Below are positions 24,043-29,961 of a DNA stretch of 29,961 nt, piece by piece; the first letter of the stretch is position 1; each line of letters opens with the position of its first letter. Where the stretch lies: the NCBI GenBank assembly GCA_964415185.1, contig CAYPZI010000022.1:1-29961 (forward strand), given 5' to 3'. A program made the translations under genes and the position numbers. The DNA comes from CAYVBJ01 sp964415185 (GTDB lineage: Bacteria > Bacteroidota > Rhodothermia > Balneolales > Balneolaceae). The notes under the pieces were generated by a model. It searched no databases. It was not told the origin of the DNA and was given only the letters and a program-made list of their open reading frames with translations.

Positions 24043-24598
24043 ACCTCTTTGCGGAGTTTTGAGCTGTTTTTTGCGTTTTTGCCCTGTATTCTGACTCGAG
24101 CATACTGTAAATTATTTTATTCCGGAATACGCCTTCTTTGCAGATATGGTTCCTGAGAATCCCTTCTCTTCTGAAACCTACAAGCATCAGAACCCTCTGC
24201 CAGGTGTGGTTAAAATCAAGTGAAGTCGCCCCTACTTTTTTCATATCAAGCTCTTTAAAACAATACTTCAAAGACTGATTAAGTGCCTCTTTCCCATACC
24301 CCCTGCCGCGATATTTTTTTTCACCGATTGTGCAGCTTACAAAACATCTTTTGTTGAAAAAATCGATCCCATATAAATCAACAACACCAATTACACGGCC
24401 GGACTCACTCTCAACGATTTCAAACAGTTTTGATGTCTCATTAGAAGAGTTTACAGAAGATTTCATTCTTGATAAAAATGATTCAAAACTCTCAAATTTT
24501 TGATTGGCTTCGGAATCATAAAACCCGATTTCCCTGTCGATATTCCATTTGTAATGTAACCTGACGTTATCCAAACTAAACGGTTGCAACTCTATCAT
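24011..24598 (-). CDS. GNAT family N-acetyltransferase (RimJ/RimL-like)
   Basis: This 195-residue protein is a GNAT acetyltransferase that would move an acetyl group from acetyl-CoA to an amine. The acetyl-CoA loop is YRGRGYGKEAL, followed by the helix LNQSLKYCFKELDM and the strand GATSLDFNHTWQRVLMLVGF, the usual RimJ/RimL arrangement of motif A and B. The substrate cannot be read from the sequence. I start at the ATG 24596-24598 (MIELQPF); a GTG two codons upstream is possible. The last ~20 residues (RAKTQKTAQNSAKRF...) extend past the fold and are encoded over the end of the DUF4290-like gene on the other strand, in a 32-bp overlap. Confidence 0.85.
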   Translation of the reverse strand: MIELQPFSLDNVRLHYKWNIDREIGFYDSEANQKFESFESFLSRMKSSVNSSNETSKLFEIVESESGRVIGVVDLYGIDFFNKRCFVSCTIGEKKYRGRGYGKEALNQSLKYCFKELDMKKVGATSLDFNHTWQRVLMLVGFRREGILRNHICKEGVFRNKIIYSMLESEYRAKTQKTAQNSAKRFIAHHPQGHF

Positions 24599-24604
24599 GA
24601 CCAC

Positions 24605-24921
24605 CCCTCTTATTTACGCAGATATCTTTCAGTTATATTTCCATTTATATTTTACTACAAATTCCTTTTTTAAGAAAAAAAATTAAAATAGAATTTTCTT
24701 ATAAATAGAAAGTGCCCTGTCAACGGAAATACTTCGGCGGGTAATATTGATAAATGAGAGGTATTAAATGAGTTATCAAAATCACGTTTTTATTTTTGTA
24801 TAATTTTAATAACTATGCGGATATTTGTTACAAAATTTTGACAACTCAAACCGCATATCCCTTTGGGAATGATTAATTTTCAATTTAAATTGAAAGTATT
24901 GAAAACAATGATTGATTATAT
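24605..24921. other. AT-rich divergent intergenic region upstream of menF
   Basis: About 320 bp separate the GNAT gene (leftward) from menF (rightward). A TAnnTTTG match (TATTTTTG, 24791-24798) has no -33 box at the right distance but is overlapped by TATAAT at 24799. An inverted pair TATGCGG (24814-24820) / CCGCATA (24851-24857) and an 18-bp palindrome (24878-24895) lie before the menF start. I see no ORF or RNA. Confidence 0.4.
24878..24895. promoter_or_regulatory. 18-bp perfect palindrome 26 bp before menF
   Basis: TTTCAATTTAAATTGAAA is its own reverse complement. It is AT-rich, so chance is possible, but it sits where an operator of the men operon would be expected. Confidence 0.35.
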
Positions 24922-26385
24922 ATGAATTCACAATTTAAGCAAATTGATCCGCCGGATACGCTCGATGTTCTCAGGGATGATGCATTTGTAGATTTTTTAC
25001 TCCGTGAATTCAAGAGATTGAAAAACGAATCACCTGTACGCCTGATTTCCATATCACTGCCTGTTCCTGCATCCGATCCTCTTGCCATTCTCGAGCAACT
25101 TCCCGATAAGCAACAAATATATTTTTGGGAAAATCCCAAACAGTCGGTTTCAATAGCGGCATCCGGAGCCGCTTGTACTCTTAAAGCCACAGGCCAAAAT
25201 CGGTTTGAAGAAATCAGCCGACAGTCTGAAGATTTAAGCAGGCATGTAGCTGCCTATTCGTTTATGCAGCACTCTTTGTCAGGCCCTCTTTTACTGGGCG
25301 GATATTCGTTCAGTGATCATAATGTGGGTCCTGCATGGAAAAACTTCGGTGCTGCAAGATTTATTCTTCCCGAATGGATGCTTGTGAAAACGGATGATCT
25401 TCACCTGCTTACAGTTGTAATCCAAACCCGTGATTATTCAATTGATGAACTCTATCAGAATCTGATTGAGAAAGTAACACAGTTTCTCACTCTTGCCGGC
25501 AAAGACCATCTCCTTATTCCGGATGCCATCGATCAAAACGGAATCTTTTCGCCTATGCGGGCTCATGAATACGGATCATGGGAAAAAAGTGTGATGGCTG
25601 CAAAAGACCTGATCAAACAAGGTAAATTTCAAAAAATAGTTTTGGCCAGGGAAAAAGTTGTTCATTCCCCGCACCGGATTTCACCTACCTTGCTGGTTCA
25701 TAACTTGAGAAGCAGATTTCCCTCCTGCTATAATTTTATGGTTTCGGAACCGAACGGAGCTACTTTCGCCGGAGCAACTCCCGAAAGACTTGTATCATTT
25801 CAGAACGGTTCCATTTTAACCGAAGGATTGGCAGGCAGTACTTCAAGAGGCAGAAGCGCAAGTGAAGACGCCTCTTTGGCAAAAAACCTGCTGAAAAGCC
25901 AGAAGGACAGATCTGAGCATAATTTTGTGGTGCAGGCCATTTATGATTCTCTCAAATCATTCAGCAATAGTATACATTTCCCAAAAACACCACATGTAAA
26001 AAAACTGGATAATGTACAGCACCTATATACCCCCATCAGGGCCAAAACTTTTCATGATGTAAAAATCCATCAGATATTAAAGGAAATGCACCCGACACCT
26101 GCTGTAGGTGGTTATCCTGCTTCGGCTTCTATCCCTTACATCAGTAAAATAGAAAACCTGGACCGCGGCTGGTATGCCGGGCCAATCGGATGGTTTAACC
26201 TGAGCGGATCAGGAGAATTTGCCGTTGCAATCCGAAGCGCCCTGCTTGAAAAAAACAAGGCAACACTATACGCAGGCTGTGGTATTGTTGAAGATTCCGA
26301 TCCGGAAAAGGAATGGGAAGAAACCCTTCTGAAATTTAAACCTGTTATGTCTGCATTAAAAAAATCGGAAGTAAAGGATGTATAA
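24922..26385 (+). CDS. menF: Isochorismate synthase
   Basis: MenF converts chorismate to isochorismate, the first committed step of menaquinone synthesis. The 487-residue protein has a variable N-terminal half and a C-terminal chorismate-binding domain from about residue 215, with the catalytic-base lysine K238 in KIVLARE, ATPERLVSF, TEGLAGSTSRG, RSEHNFVVQAI, MHPTPAVGGYP, and the closing AGCGIVEDSDPEKEWEET. Length and motifs fit MenF rather than anthranilate synthase; the downstream menD and menH settle it over salicylate or enterobactin synthases. The stop overlaps menD by 8 bp, so the two are translationally coupled. The ATG at 24922 is the only credible start. A palindrome and AT-rich elements lie just upstream. 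Confidence 0.95.
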   Translation: MNSQFKQIDPPDTLDVLRDDAFVDFLLREFKRLKNESPVRLISISLPVPASDPLAILEQLPDKQQIYFWENPKQSVSIAASGAACTLKATGQNRFEEISRQSEDLSRHVAAYSFMQHSLSGPLLLGGYSFSDHNVGPAWKNFGAARFILPEWMLVKTDDLHLLTVVIQTRDYSIDELYQNLIEKVTQFLTLAGKDHLLIPDAIDQNGIFSPMRAHEYGSWEKSVMAAKDLIKQGKFQKIVLAREKVVHSPHRISPTLLVHNLRSRFPSCYNFMVSEPNGATFAGATPERLVSFQNGSILTEGLAGSTSRGRSASEDASLAKNLLKSQKDRSEHNFVVQAIYDSLKSFSNSIHFPKTPHVKKLDNVQHLYTPIRAKTFHDVKIHQILKEMHPTPAVGGYPASASIPYISKIENLDRGWYAGPIGWFNLSGSGEFAVAIRSALLEKNKATLYAGCGIVEDSDPEKEWEETLLKFKPVMSALKKSEVKDV

Positions 26386-28084
26386 CCATCTTTCTGCAAT
26401 GGCCTGCCTTGTGAATGCTTTTTACAGGGAAGGAGTCAGAAATGCTGTTATTTCACCCGGCTCACGGTCAACACCTGTTACACTGGCGCTGGCACTTCAT
26501 GATGGAATTCAAAAACATGTTTTAATTGATGAGCGAAGTGCGGCATTCGTGGCTTTGGGCATCGGCAAATCAACGGGGAAACCGGCTCTTCTTGCATGTA
26601 CTTCGGGAACCGCAGCAGCCAATTATTTCCCCGCAATTGTAGAGTCCGGGAACAGCGGCGTTCCGATGATCGTGCTGACGGCTGACCGTCCTGCATCCTT
26701 GCGCTCAACCGGGGCTTCTCAAACAATTGACCAGATAAAACTATATGGTGATCATGCCCTGTTTTTCCATGAAGCCGGTGAGGTTCCTGAATCCGGACAG
26801 GATTATGGCCGGCTGGATTTTTTAGCCAAACAGGCCTTTCAGGAATCCATCCGGCGCGGAGGAGCAGCACATATTAACCTGCCTTTCAGAAAACCGCTGG
26901 AACCGTCAGCCGGTGAACTGGAAAAACAAAAAGAAGTATTTTCAAGAAGCCTGAAGAATCAATCCGTTTCAGCCGATACCGGTGAAATCAATTATAAACT
27001 GCCCGATTCGTTTATCCGTACCCTGAGCCGGGCCGGAAAGCCCTTAATCATAGCCGGGCCAGCTAATCCGGCACACAATCTTTGTCAGCTCGTAGCCGGT
27101 TTATCAAACAAAAATCAGATACCCGTGATTGCCGAGCCCGGATCGGGATTGGTGCAAAACGGCCGGTCGGTATTCGGACGCTACGATCAGTTTCTCAGGG
27201 ATTCAAATGCGATTGAAATTCTCAAACCCGATTGCATCATCCGTACGGGAGATCTCCCCTATTCAAAATCTCTACTGGATGCGCTTGATAAATGGAGTAA
27301 TGTTCCCCAGTTTCACTTTACACGCAGAGAGAGCTGGCAGGGTATGATAACCGCAAACGGAAGCCGTTTTGTAATTCCTGAGAATGCAATTTGTGAATTA
27401 CATAATATCAAAACAAATACAGATAAATCATGGTATGAGTTCTGGAAGCAGGCAAACTCATCAGCTTCAAATTTTCTTGCTTCAACTTTATCTGAGACAG
27501 AAATTCTGGCCGATGCGCACTTTTTCCATTATTTCCCGTCATCAAAATTCAATTCAGGAAATGTAATGCTTTCAAATTCTTTTATTGTGAGGGATATGGC
27601 TTTGTTCGGGAAATCTGAAAGAGGCGTCTTTGTAAACAGGGGTGCTGCCGGAATTGACGGCATCATTTCGACTGCACTTGGCATTCACCTTGGAAGCGGT
27701 GATCCTGTATGTTGCATAACCGGCGATATCGCATTTTTACACGATTCAAATGCATTGATTTCATTACGTGAACTTTCCGGAAATTTTGTAGTGATAGTAA
27801 TTAATAACGGAGGGGGGACAATCTTCAGAATGCTGCCGGTTTCAATACACGAAGAGTACTTTGAAAAATATTTCGAAACTCCGCAAAATACCGATATTGC
27901 AAAACTCGCTTCAGCTCATCATATTGATTACAAATTAATCGACACCCTGAGAGATCTCCGTAGTCTTGATGATCTCAGCAACCGGAATGAACCGCTTATT
28001 ATTGAAATAAAAACATCACCTGAACAGTCCATGCAAATTCGAAAAAAATTGTGGAATCATTCTTACCTCGAGCCCGGCCTTTAA
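26378..28084 (+). CDS. menD: SEPHCHC synthase
   Basis: MenD adds 2-oxoglutarate to isochorismate using thiamine diphosphate, the second dedicated step of the classical menaquinone pathway. The 568 residues match the family. The thiamine-activating glutamate is E52 in IDERSAAF. An N-terminal half with ISPGSRSTP (25-33) is typical of MenD, and the C-terminal thiamine-binding motif is GDIAFLHDSNAL (449-460) with N476-N477. It begins within the last 8 bp of menF and is followed by menH three bp after its stop, confirming a tight operon. No anomaly seen. Confidence 0.96.
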   Translation: MYNHLSAMACLVNAFYREGVRNAVISPGSRSTPVTLALALHDGIQKHVLIDERSAAFVALGIGKSTGKPALLACTSGTAAANYFPAIVESGNSGVPMIVLTADRPASLRSTGASQTIDQIKLYGDHALFFHEAGEVPESGQDYGRLDFLAKQAFQESIRRGGAAHINLPFRKPLEPSAGELEKQKEVFSRSLKNQSVSADTGEINYKLPDSFIRTLSRAGKPLIIAGPANPAHNLCQLVAGLSNKNQIPVIAEPGSGLVQNGRSVFGRYDQFLRDSNAIEILKPDCIIRTGDLPYSKSLLDALDKWSNVPQFHFTRRESWQGMITANGSRFVIPENAICELHNIKTNTDKSWYEFWKQANSSASNFLASTLSETEILADAHFFHYFPSSKFNSGNVMLSNSFIVRDMALFGKSERGVFVNRGAAGIDGIISTALGIHLGSGDPVCCITGDIAFLHDSNALISLRELSGNFVVIVINNGGGTIFRMLPVSIHEEYFEKYFETPQNTDIAKLASAHHIDYKLIDTLRDLRSLDDLSNRNEPLIIEIKTSPEQSMQIRKKLWNHSYLEPGL

Positions 28085-28087
28085 AAA

Positions 28088-28876
28088 ATGAAATTTTTTA
28101 AAAATGGCATATTTTATCATGCAGAAATGCATCAAAATAAAAAATCTCTGCCCTGTATCGTTCTATTGCATGGTTTTATGGGCTCTGGTGAAATTTTTAA
28201 CGAGCTGTTGCCACGGATTAAACCGTTTTGTAATCCAGTCACCATAGACCTTTTGGGACATGGCAAATCAGGCGGAAGCACTGAGCCGGAGCGGTATCAT
28301 TCCGAAAAACAGGTTGAGGATCTTGTCTCTATTTTGCAAAGGCTTAATCTTCAAAAGAGTTATCTGTACGGGTATAGCATGGGCGGAAGGCTGGCTCTGC
28401 AAATACTTTTTAACTCAACTCAGAATTTCAACGGTCTGATACTGGAAAGTGCCGGTTGTGGAATTGAATCTTCCAATGCTCGTTCTTCCAGAAAAAAAAT
28501 CGACGCTGAAAGGGCTTCGGAAATCAGGGATGATTATGAGCAGTTCCTGGAAAACTGGCTCAATAAACCGTTGTTCAAAAGCAAACCGGATGAAGAGTAC
28601 ATCCGGATTTTTAAAAATCAGAACCCGGAATACCTGGCTGCCAGCCTTAAAGGCTTTGGAAGCGGTGTAATGGACCCGCTTTGTGGCCGGCTTGGCGAAC
28701 TAAACATCCGCACTAAGCTGTTTGCCGGAGAACTGGATGATAAGTACCGTGAAATCATGCTTGAGATGAGCCGCAGAATCCCGGAGTCAAAAGTTGAGAT
28801 TATCGCAGAAGCAGGACACCGAATTCACACCGACAATCCGGATACCCTTGCTGAAAAACTGAACTTATTTATTTAA
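28088..28876 (+). CDS. menH: SHCHC synthase, alpha/beta hydrolase
   Basis: MenH eliminates pyruvate from SEPHCHC to give SHCHC. The 262-residue protein has an alpha/beta hydrolase fold: the oxyanion loop HGFMGSGEIF, DLLGHGKS, the nucleophile S97 in GYSMGG, acid D217 in GELDDKY, and H244 in EAGHRIH. Fold alone would fit many hydrolases; the place, 3 bp after menD in an operon with menF and menB, identifies it as MenH. The next gene, menB, starts 87 bp later, a larger gap than within the rest of the operon. Confidence 0.92.
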   Translation: MKFFKNGIFYHAEMHQNKKSLPCIVLLHGFMGSGEIFNELLPRIKPFCNPVTIDLLGHGKSGGSTEPERYHSEKQVEDLVSILQRLNLQKSYLYGYSMGGRLALQILFNSTQNFNGLILESAGCGIESSNARSSRKKIDAERASEIRDDYEQFLENWLNKPLFKSKPDEEYIRIFKNQNPEYLAASLKGFGSGVMDPLCGRLGELNIRTKLFAGELDDKYREIMLEMSRRIPESKVEIIAEAGHRIHTDNPDTLAEKLNLFI

Positions 28877-28963
28877 CTAAATAATTTAGCTTCGATCTTA
28901 ACTGATAAATACCTTTAATACAGCTTCAAAAACTTAACGGCAAATAAAAAAGATTATCCTCTT

Positions 28964-29797
28964 ATGAATTGGAAAACTGTAAAAGAATACGAAGACATCA
29001 CCTTTAAAAAAAGTGATGGCATTGCACGAATTGCTTTTAACCGTCCTGAAGTCCGAAATGCATTCAGGCCCAAAACCCTTTTCGAACTTGAGGAAGCCCT
29101 GATTGATGCAAGGGAAGACACCTCCATCGGGGTGATCCTGCTTACTGGAGAAGGCCCTGCAAAAGACGGTGTTTATTCATTCTGTTCGGGAGGGGATCAA
29201 AAAGTGAGAGGATCCCGCGGTTATGAGGGCGATGACGGTGTACAGCGGCTTAATGTGCTTGACATACAGCGGCTTATAAGATTCATGAGTAAAGTTGTGA
29301 TTTGCCTCGTACCGGGATGGGCTGTGGGCGGCGGGCACAGCCTGCATGTGGTTTGCGATCTGACACTTGCAAGTAAAGAGCATGCCATCTTCAAACAGAC
29401 CGATGCTGACGTTGCAAGTTTTGACGGCGGGTATGGATCTGCCCTCCTGGCAAGGCAAATCGGACAAAAACGAGCCAGGGAAATTTTCTTTCTGGGCCGG
29501 AACTACTCCGCACAAGAAGCTTTTGAGATGGGAATGGTGAATAAAGTTGTTCCGCATGAAGAACTTGAAGCTACAGCATGTGAATGGGGCAGGGAAATTC
29601 TATCCAAAAGCCCGACTGCCATCCGGATGATCAAATTTGCATTCAATCTTGTAGATGACGGCATGACTGGCCAGCAGGTATTCTCGGGAGAAGCCACCCG
29701 CCTCGCCTATATGACAGAAGAAGCCGAAGAAGGCAGGAAAGCCTTTCTCGAAAAACGCAAACCCGATTACAGCAAGTTTCCGTGGCTTTCGCTTTAG
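28964..29797 (+). CDS. menB: 1,4-dihydroxy-2-naphthoyl-CoA synthase
   Basis: MenB, a crotonase-family enzyme, closes the second ring of the quinone from O-succinylbenzoyl-CoA. The 277-residue protein shows the MenB sequence CSGGDQ, the loop RGSRGYEGDDG and GWAVGGGHSL (CoA and oxyanion sites), and a typical C-terminus RKAFLEKRKPDYSKFP. The active-site segment is QTDADVASFDGGYG, with D147 and D154. D147 is the site that is glycine in the bicarbonate-dependent enzyme of E. coli and aspartate in the bicarbonate-independent type of M. tuberculosis, so this looks like the latter. It follows menH after 87 bp; menC and menE, which make its substrate, are not in the window. Confidence 0.96.
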   Translation: MNWKTVKEYEDITFKKSDGIARIAFNRPEVRNAFRPKTLFELEEALIDAREDTSIGVILLTGEGPAKDGVYSFCSGGDQKVRGSRGYEGDDGVQRLNVLDIQRLIRFMSKVVICLVPGWAVGGGHSLHVVCDLTLASKEHAIFKQTDADVASFDGGYGSALLARQIGQKRAREIFFLGRNYSAQEAFEMGMVNKVVPHEELEATACEWGREILSKSPTAIRMIKFAFNLVDDGMTGQQVFSGEATRLAYMTEEAEEGRKAFLEKRKPDYSKFPWLSL

Positions 29798-29908
29798 TAT
29801 TTTAGTATGTAGTAGGTAGTGAAAAACCTCCAAGCTTACGCTTTTTGCACCTTGAAGCGTTGAGTGTTCTAAGGTAAAAAAGAAAATTAGCAGGATTAAA
29901 CTACTATC

Positions 29909-29961
29909 ATGTCAACTGTAAACCCGCAAAGTTTTATCTCGGAGTTGCTTCTATTTATCTA
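29909..29961 (+). repeat. Dispersed repeat, copy 2 (runs off the window end)
   Basis: This is the second copy of the element found directly after kgd, beginning 111 bp after menB. It again carries AAACCCGCAAAGTTT (29920-29934), so its pairing arm may lie beyond the window. It probably acts as the menB-side terminator or is a mobile element. The 111 bp before it hold no gene and no clear terminator. Confidence 0.6.

Noticed and set aside
1..29961. CRISPR arrays, IS elements, prophage
   Set aside because: No regularly spaced repeats, transposase, integrase or phage genes were seen.

Overview
The window looks like a chromosomal segment of a Gram-negative, non-sporulating member of the Bacteroidota/Rhodothermota, most like Balneolia. 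The evidence is a giant SprA-type outer-membrane translocon, a short sigma-70 factor without region 1.1 of the Bacteroidetes type, DUF3467 and DUF4290-like proteins, little Shine-Dalgarno signal, and AT-rich intergenic DNA with TAnnTTTG-like promoter elements. The placement is inferred from gene content; no marker gene was compared. The window is mostly core housekeeping DNA and I see no IS element, prophage, CRISPR array, rRNA or tRNA.

Layout. 1-645: a small MNT nucleotidyltransferase (MntA-like antitoxin) followed by a collapsed HEPN toxin gene, so a degraded HEPN/MNT module. 646-6132, all minus strand: pepF (M3 oligoendopeptidase F), a two-GAF protein with a degenerate GGDEF-like C-terminus, and deoB, tightly packed as an operon, then rpoD with its own candidate promoter. 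6133-6934: about 800 bp without genes, holding several hairpins and short repeats. 6935-10552: a fused E2-E1 2-oxoglutarate dehydrogenase (Kgd/OdhA type) with a TTG start. 10553-10757: a terminator hairpin inside a dispersed repeat, plus small palindromes. 10758-18215 (minus): sprA. 18543-21028: two overlapping LptF/LptG-type permeases for LPS transport. 21048-22375 (minus): a cysteine synthase/cystathionine beta-synthase-like enzyme and DUF3467. 22519-24042: a SpoIID/LytB protein and a DUF4290-like protein, overlapped at the 3' end by a convergent GNAT gene. 24922-29797: menaquinone operon menF-menD-menH-menB. The window ends in a second copy of the repeat found after kgd.

How the genes work together. 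Envelope biogenesis is prominent: LptF/LptG pull LPS out of the inner membrane, SprA exports Type IX cargo across the outer membrane, and SpoIID/LytB probably cleaves peptidoglycan. Kgd feeds the TCA cycle and the men genes make the respiratory quinone. menF, menD, menH and menB cover chorismate to SEPHCHC, SHCHC and then the naphthoyl-CoA ring closure; menC, menE and menA are not in the window.

I found no convincing wholly new system. The items most worth a second look are the collapsed HEPN toxin beside an intact MNT antitoxin, the E2-E1 fusion outside Actinobacteria, the GAF/pseudo-GGDEF protein between pepF and deoB, the dispersed terminator-bearing repeat, and a 12-bp inverted repeat between the cysteine synthase-like gene and spoIID.
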